A DNA stretch of 64,000 bases from Oscillospiraceae bacterium (GCA_910574995.1 CAJTCS010000008.1:116998-180997); one strand, 5' to 3'; positions 1 to 9,670 are shown, counted from the stretch's first letter. Notes: a model not told the origin generated them from the sequence alone. A program made the numbers and translations.

Positions 1-1255
1 CATGGACGACCTTCTCCAGGAGTGTATCTATATCTTTGCTTAATTGATGCTCTTTGATTCGGAGTTCATCCAATTTGGGATTTACCCTTGCTTTTGTGGA
101 AGAAGTAAGGGTTTCAAAAGCTTTCAGCCTTTCACGTATTGCGTTCAAAACAAAACTTTCAAGCTCTGGTGCGCGTAGAGCGCCAAAACCTTCGCATCCC
201 CGGGCATTCAGACGATAGCCGCACATAAAGTAGCGCACGCCATTCTTTTTGGAATATCGGATACTTAGGGCATGACCACATTTTCCACACTTAGCTTTAC
301 CAAGCAGCCAAGAGTTCTTAACCTTTGTGGGTATGCCAACATTTCTATTGTTGAGGCATTTCTTACGAGCCGCCAGCCATATGTCGGACGGAATGATTCC
401 CTCGTGTGGAGCAAGCACCAGCGTTTGCCCTTCCAGCGACAGAGTTTTGCGCTTGGTCTCCTGGGTTTCATAAAGATAGCATCCATTGGTCCCGATAAAG
501 TCGGAAGGGTCATTGACTATAATGGTCCCTTGGCCTTTATAGAACTCGTAAATATCCAGGTCGGCTCGAAGATATATCGGGTTTTTGACTATCTCGGCTA
601 TCCTTGTCCTGTTCCACCCTTTGTCTCGCCGGGTGCGAATCTTATTGTCGCCAAGGTACCTCATGATGTCTCCAAAAGAAACTTGTGGTTGGGCATACAT
701 CTGATAAATGACTTTGACAACTTCCGCCTCTTCCGGGGAAACTACATACCTGGAAGTCTTCACTCCATCAATAGCACACGGTTCAATGGAATATCCATAA
801 GGGACAGGGCCACCCATAAAGAATCCGTGCTTGGAGCGGGAAGCATAGGCATCAGCTACTCGTTTTTGGATAGTTTCTCGTTCAAGCTGTGCAAAGACGA
901 TACAGATGTTCAGCATAGCCCGTCCCATAGGGGAGGATGTATCAAACTTCTCTGTGGTGGATACAAACTCCACGCCATATTTATGGAATTCTTCCATCAT
1001 TGCGGTAAAGTCCAGAATAGAGCGGCTGATTCTGTCCAGCTTGTACACAATAACGCGTTTAATTTCCCCGCTTTTAATGTCGTTCATCATTCGCTGAAAA
1101 TCCGGCCTGTCAGTGTTTTTTCCAGAGAAACCTCTATCGCTATAGTGCCTGTATTCTCCGCCTCTCGTTTCATATTGACAGAATTCCTTTTGGCTTTCAA
1201 TGGAGATACTGTCAGCCCGGTCTACAGACTGTCGGGTGTAAATGGCGTCAAACAT
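1..1255 (-). CDS. Large serine recombinase, C-terminus cut by window edge
   Basis: A site-specific DNA integrase/excisionase of the large serine recombinase family. The start is the ATG at 1255; reading runs open off position 1, giving at least 418 residues. The N-terminal resolvase domain begins MFDAIYTRQSVD, with S10 as the expected nucleophile, followed by YSDRGFSGKNTDRPDF and the YKLDRISRS motif. A recombinase domain follows (VPYGYSIEP), then a zinc beta ribbon with CGKCG and a later Cys pair near positions 190-290, then the start of the coiled-coil tail. It is the last gene of the minus-strand cluster, the usual place for the recombinase at an element end, so an attachment site is expected just left of the window. 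Confidence 0.93.
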   Translation of the reverse strand, partial: MFDAIYTRQSVDRADSISIESQKEFCQYETRGGEYRHYSDRGFSGKNTDRPDFQRMMNDIKSGEIKRVIVYKLDRISRSILDFTAMMEEFHKYGVEFVSTTEKFDTSSPMGRAMLNICIVFAQLERETIQKRVADAYASRSKHGFFMGGPVPYGYSIEPCAIDGVKTSRYVVSPEEAEVVKVIYQMYAQPQVSFGDIMRYLGDNKIRTRRDKGWNRTRIAEIVKNPIYLRADLDIYEFYKGQGTIIVNDPSDFIGTNGCYLYETQETKRKTLSLEGQTLVLAPHEGIIPSDIWLAARKKCLNNRNVGIPTKVKNSWLLGKAKCGKCGHALSIRYSKKNGVRYFMCGYRLNARGCEGFGALRAPELESFVLNAIRERLKAFETLTSSTKARVNPKLDELRIKEHQLSKDIDTLLEKVVH

Positions 1256-1329
1256 ATTTCAATTAAACCCCTTCCAATTATTGAAAAGGGCTGCTAACGG
1301 TACGATTATACCGCAGCAGCGCCTTTTTT

Positions 1330-1590
1330 TCAACTCACATATTTTGTGAACACCTGATATAATCCTTGTTCGATTTCCGTATGAGCTTTCTCTTTCTCCC
1401 GCTCATCATATTGAGGAATGGAATTTACTAAAGTGATTTCTCTTCCATCAAGGATTGCGGTCGATGTCTTTTTAGAATATGTGATGTGTTGATGTTGTGT
1501 AAACGTTATATTATTTAGGTTCATTTGTATGTCACTTTCTGAAGATGGTGTTGTTTTGGCTGCGATTTTCAACAAATCCGTAATAAACAC
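1330..1590 (-). CDS. Small hypothetical protein (GTG start)
   Basis: An 86-residue reading frame with GTG start between the recombinase and the 182-residue gene. I do not recognise it; it is hydrophilic with a Glu/Lys-rich C-terminus. A good ribosome site (GGAGGAGG at about 1604-1611) lies upstream but fits a competing frame at least as well. It overlaps the alternative frame 1532-1657, and only one is likely real. Confidence 0.35.
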   Translation of the reverse strand: MFITDLLKIAAKTTPSSESDIQMNLNNITFTQHQHITYSKKTSTAILDGREITLVNSIPQYDEREKEKAHTEIEQGLYQVFTKYVS

Positions 1591-1657
1591 CTATGCTCAC
1601 TTTATCCTCCTCCATAAGTCGTGCTATGGCCTGAGAGGAAAGGCACAGTATTGTCAT
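1532..1657 (-). CDS. Possible small element protein, alternative frame
   Basis: In this frame the sequence between the neighbouring genes reads AEALLRMTILCLSS, then AIARLMEEDKVSIGVYYG. This resembles the N-terminus of a small protein common beside recombinases in clostridial elements; that is recollection of the family pattern, not a search result. The frame continues in register directly after the stop of the upstream gene at 1688, with a first ATG at 1657 giving only 41 residues. It may be a truncated or frameshifted relic. Confidence 0.28.
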   Translation of the reverse strand: MTILCLSSQAIARLMEEDKVSIGVYYGFVENRSQNNTIFRK

Positions 1658-1687
1658 CCGAAGCAAAGCCTCGGCTTTTTTCTCTTG

Positions 1688-2236
1688 TCATACGTCTTCC
1701 TCACTTTCTATTTCATCGAGAGATAAGTCGGACTGTACGCTCTTTTCAACCATTTTTTCGATGAAATTTGACAGTATCGCTTGCCTATCCATTAGGAAAA
1801 TGTGCGCCCAGTTTTTGGCCTCCGGATGCGAGATGCAGTAGTACGGGTTTCCCCGAACCTGCAGCACGCCTTTTTCATATTGGGCTTCTGTGTATCCTAT
1901 GATGTAGGCTGCAATTTCATCCTCACGCACCGCCTGTGGTTTGACCAGATACTCGTTGCAATAATGGATTTCCACTTCGCCAGTAATAAGTATCATGTCA
2001 TTGACGTACTCGAACTCATCTGTTATTTCTTCTGCATGGAACTCCATTTCAACCTGGGTTTCATCCGGAAGGTTTAGGACATCCTCTATTGTAATGCCGA
2101 CAAATTCTGGATTGTCGCTCAATCGGTAGAGTGCGAGCGCCGCTCGCTCAAGGGTAGTCCGTACAGACAACGAGCCAGTGCTGTTTACTCTGAAAACCCG
2201 TTTGGTGCCCGACCAGCCTACTAATATGTTTATCAT
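1688..2236 (-). CDS. Conserved element protein of unknown function
   Basis: A 182-residue protein beginning MINILVGWSGTKRVFRVNS. The start is fixed by AAAGGAG eight bases upstream. It is acidic, with no transmembrane segment or catalytic motif that I recognise; the C-terminus is rich in Asp/Glu. It sits between the ImmA/IrrE-type gene and the recombinase. Function unknown. Confidence 0.75.
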   Translation of the reverse strand: MINILVGWSGTKRVFRVNSTGSLSVRTTLERAALALYRLSDNPEFVGITIEDVLNLPDETQVEMEFHAEEITDEFEYVNDMILITGEVEIHYCNEYLVKPQAVREDEIAAYIIGYTEAQYEKGVLQVRGNPYYCISHPEAKNWAHIFLMDRQAILSNFIEKMVEKSVQSDLSLDEIESEEDV

Positions 2237-2486
2237 ATTAGTTGCTCCTTTCTGTTTGTTTTGTGTTGAACCGTGAACCCAAACCGGAGTGGGCCCTTAT
2301 CCAGATGGGTTCTTTGTTCATTGGGGCAAGTATAATCCCATTTGGCGGATTTGACTATTCCCCTCTTATGCGAGTTTCTATATAAAAAACAAAAGAGTTT
2401 TATAGGTGAGTAACGAAAAAAATAGCGTGAAATTGGCAATATATTCCAACAACACGCTGCTTTTTAGTATATATTCTGTTGTAATT

Positions 2487-4949
2487 TTACCGTTCGAAAT
2501 TGGCGGATTTATTTTTTGAGTTTTCCTCTATTTCCCTTTTATCAGAAAGCCCCTGTTCAATCGAGGCTATTAGTTTCTTACACTCAAAAATATTGTATGA
2601 ACTGTACGACCTCAAAACAAAGTCATATGCCAGATGTTTCGGTGATACCGTCAGTGCAAATCCTGCCAATTCAATGAGCCTTCGGCTTAGTTCATACGGT
2701 AATTGAAGTCCTATACATAAGTAAACAACGGTATCCAATTGAATTGAATTTTTACTTTTGGGGGACAAACAATCTTGAAGTTTCCTTAAGGATACATCGC
2801 TCTTCTCTGAAAGTTTTTCTTGCGTCAAACCTCTCCATCTTCGCAAATTATCCAAAGCTGGCTTGAAGCTATGTAATTCTTTTAGCTTTTCGCTGATTAG
2901 TTGGATGTGTACTACGATTTCCTCAACAATATCGTCAACGATATCGTTCTTATTATTACCTGATGTGTTATCTTCCTTGGATGCAAACTTTGTCATAATG
3001 TTAACGATATTATCTTTTGTCTCTGTTTCGGCTCCGCTATATGCACCTTTGAGCGGAGACCAAACCTTTTCAGTCTCGCCTTTCCTGGTAGGGGAAGATA
3101 TTGCCTTTTCTACCAACCTAAGTCTTACTTGGAGAGCGTCAATCCGGCACATTACCACGTCCAGATTAAGCGATTTCCACTCATCCTTCGTGCCGCCCCA
3201 TACCGCCGCAAACTTCAAACAGCACTCATCCACATGAAGCCGCGCATATTCAGTCAGCATGGGCATACCGCCGCCCAGACCAAAGACATAGCGCGGGTCG
3301 TTCAGGCAGACATGGGATTCCACCACCGTGTACTCGCCGGATTGCAGGCGCTCCCTCAATTCCTCGCTCTCATCATAAAGCTGCGCCAGCTCTACCGCGC
3401 TGATAGTGAACGTCTGATTTTTCTCCAGCGCCCCCGGCGCAAAGGCATAGGGCCGCAAATACCGGCCATCCACATAATCCAGCACACCTCTGGCCTCCGG
3501 GTATCCCACTTCCAACAGGCGTATCTTAACAGCCAGCTTCGATACTCCAAACAGGTCCGCTAACTCGGCTATGACAGGAGGCAGCAGGTCGACAAGCGGC
3601 TTGTCCGGCGAGTCTTGCCGTTGTAAACGAATCAGCTCCCAGGTCTTCCTTTTGAACGCGGGATACGGCATCTGTATCTTGGGGGCCAGGGCGTTGGCCT
3701 GCCATTCTATCCCTGGAAGGCGGTCTGTCACGCCTCCGGCCATGCCGCCATCCACCAGACAGGAGATAGGCTGTCTGCCGGCAATCAGTCTGGCTAAGTA
3801 ATACGCCTTTCGGTGCCTGTGCCAGTGGAGGCATTCGTGGACAATTGTGTTGTTTATAGAGCCAATGGGACGCGTTTGGGACGCCTGTTCATCAACGATA
3901 ATAGTACCCGCCCGGACGTTCTCCTGTACCATAGCGTCCTCGTTGGGGCGATAGAACGCGGCTTCGCAATCGTCCATAAATACCGCGCCAAACACCCTTT
4001 TTTCTTTTGAGAGGTGCCGGTACTGTATGGTAAGGCCCATCCTCTGGGCCAGCAAGTCCGGGTCAAGTACTTGCGGCGTATGGATGCACTGGCCGAACCC
4101 AAATTCCTTCAATACCTTCAAGGCATCCCGCTCAAGCTGCCTTTCCAAAACAAAGGGCAGAATTACTTCCATGGGGCTGTCCTCGCTGCGGGTGACCGCT
4201 TCTATAAAGATGGCGCCCACAGAAAAATCCTGTAGTGATTCTTCCAGGTTTGCATGGCATTTAAGGGTGAACCATTGCTGGTACACGTTTGTTTGCAGAG
4301 AGCCCTTTTTGCTGCGTTCCGTGGCGCTGATTTCTGCCGCCGCTACGATTTCAAAACCGATGTCCATGCCCGGCTTGTCCTCTGCGTTGCCAGCCCAAGT
4401 GATGTCTAAGCCGCGCAGGCTTGCACCCTCTGTCTTTTCCACCCATGGCGGGGAAGGCAGCCGCAAAGCGTCTGGATGGGCCGAAATATAGGCGCTCAAA
4501 GCTGCCTTAACTGCGTCCTGATGTGTATGTATGATAATGCCCCATATGCTATCGTCCTGATACCTTTTCTCCGGTTTGATACGTATCGTGCGCACTCGAA
4601 AATCATCCAACGCCATGTCTTTAGACAGCGTGCCAGAGCATGATACCACAAAGGTTTGGCGGCATTCCCAAATACAATCTGGTATCAGGGTTCCGTCAGT
4701 GTCATACCGAGGCCCGGTGATTATTACTGCCGAAAGTTCCACATCAAAACCAATCCGGCTTCCACTTTGCCATATGACCGGCGGGACGCCGCTGACAGTG
4801 ACATTTTTCAATTTCGCGTACTCCACTGAGACCTCTTGCGGCACATGGAGATGCAGCCTTTCCGGATTGCTGAAGACGAAACTTTTTAGAATGGCCGTAA
4901 TCTTATTGATGTGTTCATCTCTGAGCAGGGCTTCTGTGTTCAACACCAT
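2487..4949 (-). CDS. ImmA/IrrE-family metallopeptidase with C-terminal helix-turn-helix
   Basis: An 820-residue protein. The start is the ATG at 4949 behind GGGAGG, preferred to an upstream TTG. HECLH at residues 371-375 (gtggaggcattcgtg on the plus strand at 3825-3839) is the zinc-protease motif of the ImmA/IrrE (DUF955) group, members of which cleave repressors to derepress mobile elements. About 340 residues precede it and are unrecognised. Near residues 693-760 lies an XRE-like helix-turn-helix (LDNLRRWRGLTQEKLSE). Protease and DNA-binding domain in one chain is unusual, since ImmA normally acts on a separate ImmR. A regulatory role in the element is inferred. Confidence 0.8.
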   Translation of the reverse strand: MVLNTEALLRDEHINKITAILKSFVFSNPERLHLHVPQEVSVEYAKLKNVTVSGVPPVIWQSGSRIGFDVELSAVIITGPRYDTDGTLIPDCIWECRQTFVVSCSGTLSKDMALDDFRVRTIRIKPEKRYQDDSIWGIIIHTHQDAVKAALSAYISAHPDALRLPSPPWVEKTEGASLRGLDITWAGNAEDKPGMDIGFEIVAAAEISATERSKKGSLQTNVYQQWFTLKCHANLEESLQDFSVGAIFIEAVTRSEDSPMEVILPFVLERQLERDALKVLKEFGFGQCIHTPQVLDPDLLAQRMGLTIQYRHLSKEKRVFGAVFMDDCEAAFYRPNEDAMVQENVRAGTIIVDEQASQTRPIGSINNTIVHECLHWHRHRKAYYLARLIAGRQPISCLVDGGMAGGVTDRLPGIEWQANALAPKIQMPYPAFKRKTWELIRLQRQDSPDKPLVDLLPPVIAELADLFGVSKLAVKIRLLEVGYPEARGVLDYVDGRYLRPYAFAPGALEKNQTFTISAVELAQLYDESEELRERLQSGEYTVVESHVCLNDPRYVFGLGGGMPMLTEYARLHVDECCLKFAAVWGGTKDEWKSLNLDVVMCRIDALQVRLRLVEKAISSPTRKGETEKVWSPLKGAYSGAETETKDNIVNIMTKFASKEDNTSGNNKNDIVDDIVEEIVVHIQLISEKLKELHSFKPALDNLRRWRGLTQEKLSEKSDVSLRKLQDCLSPKSKNSIQLDTVVYLCIGLQLPYELSRRLIELAGFALTVSPKHLAYDFVLRSYSSYNIFECKKLIASIEQGLSDKREIEENSKNKSANFER

Positions 4950-5077
4950 TCCTGACCTCCCGCGTATAGCTTGGTATACAAGCAATTATACACACAGGGG
5001 TGCAGCATGTCAACAAAAGGAGAGCCCCCTGGAATCCCCTCCAGAGGGCTCTTTTTCCTGCTTTGTTTTGCTGCCGG

Positions 5078-5914
5078 TTACGCGACGGCATCGCGGCTGT
5101 AATGGTACGTCTCGCAGCCGCATATTTCGGGGCACTCCGTGTCATTCCAATAATGGATGACAATCAGGCCCGGATACTTCCTGGCCAAGGCGTCCAAAAC
5201 CTTATGGGGAATGCCTCCTTCCGTGGTAAATGCCAGATGCGCGGCATAGTCGAGGGTATAGACGCAGGAACAATTCTCCGGTCCGCCCGCAACGCCCCAA
5301 AGGTCTGCCAGAAACGCCTGGAAAGCCGGAGAATCCGGCCGGAAAGCCTGGCGGAACCGCTCCCTGCTGTCTTCCCACCTGGCCATGCTTATGGTGTTCC
5401 CGCGCTCTTGCAGATAGGTTCTTTCGTGAGAAGCAATGAGCTCAAGGAAACTCTCCGGGTCATGGTGGCAGCTGGCAAAGGCTTCCTCCAAACACCAGAA
5501 TGCGGCGAAGCCGGAAAACGGACGCGTAAGGCGGCAGAAGCAGTAGAAGTCTTCCTCTGTAACATTGCGGAAGCCTTGCAGAAAAAGCTCCTTCCCGCGA
5601 AGATACGGACCGGCTTTTACTTCCTTGTGCCTGTCCAGGTATTCCCGTTCCTCCCGCAGCATGGCTTTTGTATCCAGCCCTTTGCCGCAAAGAAAGTCTT
5701 GTAGGAAAAGCCTGGCCGCGTACCCGGCATATGGCTTCATATCGGGCACATCCACCGGCAAATGGGCCGGCGCAGGCAGAATGCTGGCAAAGTCCAGCCG
5801 GGAGTTTCCGACTACGTTTTCTTTGACCGCTCTACGCACCTGGGTGACCCTGCCCGCGAGTTCAAGCCGGCTTTCCATAGTGTGGAAACCCGTGGCATCA
5901 CATTCGACTGCCAT
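5078..5914 (-). CDS. YubB/DUF1281-like element protein
   Basis: A 278-residue protein. The C-terminal section (ALARKYPGLIVIHYWNDTE, then CGCETYHYSRD) resembles the ferredoxin-like YubB domain found in plasmid and phage proteins. The N-terminal part (residues 1-200) is unrecognised and rich in aromatic residues. A hairpin-prone 150-bp gap separates it from the ImmA-like gene. A role in transfer or establishment is guessed from context only. Confidence 0.6.
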   Translation of the reverse strand: MAVECDATGFHTMESRLELAGRVTQVRRAVKENVVGNSRLDFASILPAPAHLPVDVPDMKPYAGYAARLFLQDFLCGKGLDTKAMLREEREYLDRHKEVKAGPYLRGKELFLQGFRNVTEEDFYCFCRLTRPFSGFAAFWCLEEAFASCHHDPESFLELIASHERTYLQERGNTISMARWEDSRERFRQAFRPDSPAFQAFLADLWGVAGGPENCSCVYTLDYAAHLAFTTEGGIPHKVLDALARKYPGLIVIHYWNDTECPEICGCETYHYSRDAVA

Positions 5915-6215
5915 AGGGCATCACTCCTTTTTTATAAATATTCAGAAAAGAGAAACCCGTTCTGCACATTGCACCAAACGATGAAAGCGTGTGGGCCACA
6001 TGCCCGGCTTGCCCCTTCTGTTGTGCAATCTCGTTATTTTTTACAGGGTATAATCCCTTTTCTGTAGTTATATTATACCATAAACCGGTTCGCTTGTCAA
6101 AGGTCGGAACACTTTTCCAGGGAACAGGAAGTTCCGCTGCTGACGCATTAAGTCGTACATATATGCAAAATGTTCATAATTTTTTAACATTTAATTTTGC
6201 AAACTTTTGCAAAAT
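5915..6215. other. Intergenic stretch without a gene
   Basis: About 300 bp between the YubB-like and pcfJ genes. It is AT-rich toward 6160-6215. I see no supported gene, RNA or strong hairpin. It probably holds the promoter of the YubB-like gene. Confidence 0.5.
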
Positions 6216-8183
6216 TTATGCGGCTTCTCGCCGTATGTCCATACTCTTCCACCGAAGAATCTTCCTGCAAAACCCTTCCGTAAACGCCCGCACCTCTTTG
6301 GGGGCGGAGCAGTCCCCGAAGCCGTACAGCTGGATAATCCGTCCGGTGTCCGTGTCGATTTCAGCGGTAAAGTAAGGCTTGTCAGGGGCCGAAACTTTGC
6401 GGATAAAGAACACCATCTGATGGCCCAGGAGATGCCTTTCAAAGTAGGCGCTCATGCCCACACAGTGATTGAGCCGCTGGCCCTCGGTGGTCAGGTCGCT
6501 GCGCTTCATGGGGTAGGCCACGCAGTAATCCTCATTGGCGTAGTCCTGGGCCCACCCGTACAGGCCCTCGTCAATGGCCCGCTGGAAGCGCTCGTTGTCT
6601 GGCCGGGACTTCAGCTCATTTACCCGGGCGGCCAGCAGGTCGTGACGCTCCTTGAGATTCCGAGGCTCCAGGATGGCCCGCTGGCTCATGTCGCTTTTCA
6701 AATCCTGGGCCATGTCCAGATAGTCCCGGTAGAGCCGCAGGAAGTAGGGGAGCTTGTTGCGCCGCATCCGGCCGGTGGAAGCCTCTTTCTGGGCCTGCAC
6801 GTACCGCAGGGAGCGGCCTATGGCGTTAAAGTGGGCAATTCTCTCCAGCAGAATCAGGCAATCTCTGTCCAGGCGCAGGGCGCACAGCTGGCGTAAATCC
6901 TCGGGGCCGGCGTTCCGCTGGGCAGCTATGGCCTTTATTTCCTGGAAGCTGGCCTGGCTCTCCCGCATGGCGGGGAGGAAGTGCTTGCCCAGCCCGGTCA
7001 GCTCCGGCAGGTTCTTCGCGCTGGCATCCGGCAGATTCCCCGCCGCAAGGACCGGCAGTCCGGCTTTCATCAGGTACTCGGCCTGGGGGATATTCTTGAG
7101 ATTGTCCAGCAGACGGCGGAAGGAGATAGGGCGATGCAGGCCGGAGAGGCTGGCCTGCAAGTCCACGTTGTAATACTTCGGCCCGAACACGTCCCGCAGA
7201 TTGGGAGTATACACATAGCTCTCGCCCAGGCACTCCGAACTGTTGCGAAGCCGGCGCCAGTCATAGCCGCAGTATGGGGCCTGGCACCAGGCGTAGGCGT
7301 ACTCTGTGGGCCTGCCGTTGACGGTCAGAAACAGGGTCTTGAAGCAGTCGGAGAAGCGGTACTGGGGCTCCTTGCGGTCGGGGTAGATAATGCGCTCCAC
7401 GTCCACATAGCGCAGGAGCAGCTGGCCGTCTACCTTGCAGGCGATGCAGATTTTGACCTTGTGGGTGACTTCTTTTTCAAGCCAGCCGGCCCTATAGATT
7501 ACCGGGTGGCCGCACTTGGGGCAGATTCCGGAGCCTCCAGGCTTGACCTCGCGCCCCACCTGAAACGACTTTCCGCAATGCCTGCACACGGCCCGCCGCT
7601 CACCGGAGACTTGGCCATTGGCCAATGTCTTTTTCAGCTTTGAAACATACAGCACCGAGGACTGGAAAACGCGGTCCTCGCAGAACGCCGCCAGGTCTGC
7701 GGGGTACTCGGGGAACATGGCAAAGTGGGCCTTTTGCAGCGCTCTTTTTCGCTCCCGGGCCCGGTCACGGCGCTCCTGATTTACACGGTATATAAACATC
7801 TGAATAGCGCAGCCAATCTTGCTATTATCGCCACGCCAGTCCGCAACACGGCCCAGTACCTCTTCCACCGCCGCGATACTCGCGGGATTCGCGGCAATAT
7901 CGTCGGGCAAAGAATAGATATGGCTTTCTGTAGGATTACGCTTAGTCCAGCCGGGCTCTGCAAAGGTGCTGAAGGGGTGCTGGAGGCGGGTAATATAGTT
8001 CCTGCCGTCGGAGTAAAAGCGGTACAGGAGTTCCCGCTTGCGGCTGTATACGTCTACGGCCAGCACGTCGCCGCAGCGTCCGGCGTGGTGGACCGCCGCC
8101 CCAGCGCAGACGCCAGCGTGCCTGGGCAGGCGCTTGGGAGCGGGCGACAGAGGCAGGGCGGCCAGAATCTTCTTAATCAGCAT
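6216..8183 (-). CDS. PcfJ-like protein
   Basis: A 655-residue PcfJ-domain protein. PcfJ and PcfK are named from the conjugative plasmid pCF10 and are widespread in Firmicutes transfer regions; their biochemical role is not settled. The diagnostic segment LNHCVGMSAYFERHLLGHQM lies near residues 565-590 and is followed by PYFTAEID. A CxxC pair cluster near residues 200-225 (CRHCGKSF and CPKCGHP) should bind zinc. The start ATG at 8183 follows GGAGG. pcfK lies 11 bp upstream in the same direction, so they should be cotranscribed. Confidence 0.85.
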   Translation of the reverse strand: MLIKKILAALPLSPAPKRLPRHAGVCAGAAVHHAGRCGDVLAVDVYSRKRELLYRFYSDGRNYITRLQHPFSTFAEPGWTKRNPTESHIYSLPDDIAANPASIAAVEEVLGRVADWRGDNSKIGCAIQMFIYRVNQERRDRARERKRALQKAHFAMFPEYPADLAAFCEDRVFQSSVLYVSKLKKTLANGQVSGERRAVCRHCGKSFQVGREVKPGGSGICPKCGHPVIYRAGWLEKEVTHKVKICIACKVDGQLLLRYVDVERIIYPDRKEPQYRFSDCFKTLFLTVNGRPTEYAYAWCQAPYCGYDWRRLRNSSECLGESYVYTPNLRDVFGPKYYNVDLQASLSGLHRPISFRRLLDNLKNIPQAEYLMKAGLPVLAAGNLPDASAKNLPELTGLGKHFLPAMRESQASFQEIKAIAAQRNAGPEDLRQLCALRLDRDCLILLERIAHFNAIGRSLRYVQAQKEASTGRMRRNKLPYFLRLYRDYLDMAQDLKSDMSQRAILEPRNLKERHDLLAARVNELKSRPDNERFQRAIDEGLYGWAQDYANEDYCVAYPMKRSDLTTEGQRLNHCVGMSAYFERHLLGHQMVFFIRKVSAPDKPYFTAEIDTDTGRIIQLYGFGDCSAPKEVRAFTEGFCRKILRWKSMDIRREAA

Positions 8184-8194
8184 AGATTTCCTCC

Positions 8195-8659
8195 TTAGAA
8201 TAGCGACAATTGGATGCTCTCGGGTTTGGCCGGGGCGGGCTTTGGAGCCGGAGCAGGCGCTGCCTTTTTGGCGGACACCTTCGGCGCGGGCTTCTCCGGG
8301 AGTTTCGCCATTTCTTCCTCGGAGGGGGCCGCGCCGTTTATCTCAATGTCCATCAGGAACCTTACATCCGCATTGGGGAAGTATGCCCGCACGATGCCGC
8401 GGTACACGTCAATGTCCGACACGCAGTTACCGGCGCCCTTCATGACTTCCGCGCAGCAGTCGGAGAGGGTGCGCCTGGTCTTGTAGACTACTTCTGCAAA
8501 CAATGGCGATTCCTCACAGAAGTGGCACAGCTGGGAGGCGGCGAACTGGGATATGGCTTTCTCTTTCTGCCCGCCGGTGAAGGTGGCCAGTTGGTTGGCA
8601 ATCTTCTCTTTCGCCAAAGCAGGGTAGAGCCTGTCTTGGATGGTGATGATGTTTTCCAT
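8195..8659 (-). CDS. PcfK-like protein
   Basis: A 154-residue protein starting MENIITIQDRLYPALAKEK behind AAAAGGAGG; an upstream ATG at 8704 has no ribosome site. The N-terminal 100 residues match the PcfK pattern. The C-terminus is an Ala/Pro/Lys tail ending IQLSLF, a typical hydrophobic tip for contacting a DNA-processing partner such as a clamp or SSB. It is transcribed just before pcfJ and after ssb. Confidence 0.8.
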   Translation of the reverse strand: MENIITIQDRLYPALAKEKIANQLATFTGGQKEKAISQFAASQLCHFCEESPLFAEVVYKTRRTLSDCCAEVMKGAGNCVSDIDVYRGIVRAYFPNADVRFLMDIEINGAAPSEEEMAKLPEKPAPKVSAKKAAPAPAPKPAPAKPESIQLSLF

Positions 8660-8727
8660 GTGAATCCTCCTTTTTTGGGCAGTAAAAAACAGCAGCCCAC
8701 GCATAGGCGCATGGCTGCTGTTGGGCG

Positions 8728-9150
8728 TCAGAACGGCAGGTCATCGTCGGCGTCATAGTTTGGAAGCGCCGGGGCTGTAGCCGCATTTTTGGAGTTCCCC
8801 TTAGCACGCTTTTTAGGCTTTGGGCTGGCTTCCTGGCTGGCTTTGGGGCCGCAGAAGTCTACTTCGCGGGCGACAACCTCGGTAGCCTTGCGCGTGTTGC
8901 CGTTGCGGTCTTCATAGGTGCGGGTCTGGAGGCTGCCGACAAGGTTCATCTCCTGCCCTTTGGCGAAATACTTGCAGATAAACTCGGCTGTGCTGCGCCA
9001 GGCTACGCAGTCAACAAAAGACGCTTTCTGCTTATCGCCGTAGCCGGAGTTTACGGCAAGAGAGAAGCTGACAACAGCAATGTCGTTGGGGGTATGCCTG
9101 ATTTCAGGGGCGGCGGTGAGACGGCCGTGGAGAGCTACTGTATTCATCAT
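8728..9150 (-). CDS. ssb: Single-stranded DNA-binding protein
   Basis: A 140-residue OB-fold SSB: MNTVALHGRLTAAPEIRHT, then the core FVDCVAWRSTAEFICKYF and GSLQTRTYEDRNGN. A basic linker (PKPKKRAKG) leads to the acidic C-terminal tip DADDDLPF that recruits DNA-repair and replication proteins. The start is ATG at 9150 or 9147; the upstream ribosome site (AAGGATGG) is weak. It belongs to the element and probably coats the transferred strand. Repeat copy A lies directly upstream. Confidence 0.93.
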   Translation of the reverse strand: MMNTVALHGRLTAAPEIRHTPNDIAVVSFSLAVNSGYGDKQKASFVDCVAWRSTAEFICKYFAKGQEMNLVGSLQTRTYEDRNGNTRKATEVVAREVDFCGPKASQEASPKPKKRAKGNSKNAATAPALPNYDADDDLPF

Positions 9151-9267
9151 AGTTAGTCCATCCTTTTCGTGTTTTTGTCGGTCGGCCCATGCCGCCGGAG
9201 ATTGTTTTTCAAGGATAAACTTGGCCGCATTTTGCGGCAAAAATTCACGCTGCCCATGGCGCGGACA

Positions 9268-9518
9268 AGGACAGTCGCAGGGACGACAACCGTGCGACCA
9301 TGGTGCGACAGGTTGTGGGACATGGAAACATATTGCCAGAAAAGGAAAGCTGGAAGTTTGTCGCACTGTCTCACCTATTTTTGAAAACTTTTAAAAGTAA
9401 GGAAAAATAGGTAGGGTTACAGTATTGGGAAAAAGTTTTTTGGCAGGCTGCGACGGTGCGACAATGCGACAGCCAATCCGCATATCATGGCTCTGGTGTT
9501 ATCATCCTCCCCTTTGTC
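9268..9518 (+). repeat. 250-bp dispersed repeat, copy A
   Basis: The same sequence recurs at 15203-15456 (direct) and 25130-25383 (inverted) with only a few changes. It carries at least five TGCGAC motifs plus reverse copies, an ACCATGGT core, and a nested dyad: ACCTATTTTT and AAAAATAGGT arms enclosing the palindrome ACTTTTAAAAGT. No convincing gene lies inside. It sits 120 bp upstream of ssb. Confidence 0.92.
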
Positions 9519-9624
9519 TGAATCCCCCATCGGACGAGGCAGGGAACCTAGACCCTGACGGAAGCAATAGCGGTGGCACGATTGACGAAGTGGCGCCTAT
9601 TGACAAATAAAATAGCCGAAAAAA

Positions 9625-9670
9625 AACACCCCGTACCAAAATCTGTTATGATTCGGTACAGGGTGTTTTA
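9625..9670 (-). terminator. Hairpin terminator
   Basis: Arms ACACCCCGTACC and GGTACAGGGTGT pair with one mismatch. On the minus strand a run of eight T follows. It is the second terminator below the SLH gene and insulates ssb. Confidence 0.75.

Noticed and set aside
272..1297. 341-residue plus-strand open frame at the left edge
   Set aside because: It is antisense to the serine recombinase, which has clear catalytic motifs.
2233..2439. 68-residue minus-strand frame ending at the start of the 182-residue gene
   Set aside because: No ribosome site and no recognised pattern; it most likely is leader DNA.
6207..6896. 229-residue plus-strand frame
   Set aside because: Antisense of pcfJ, caused by high GC codon positions.
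9153..9374. Short frame in repeat copy A beginning MRQCDKLPAF, also found in copy B
   Set aside because: The frames diverge immediately outside the repeat and have different ends; no ribosome site. Best read as a non-coding repeat.
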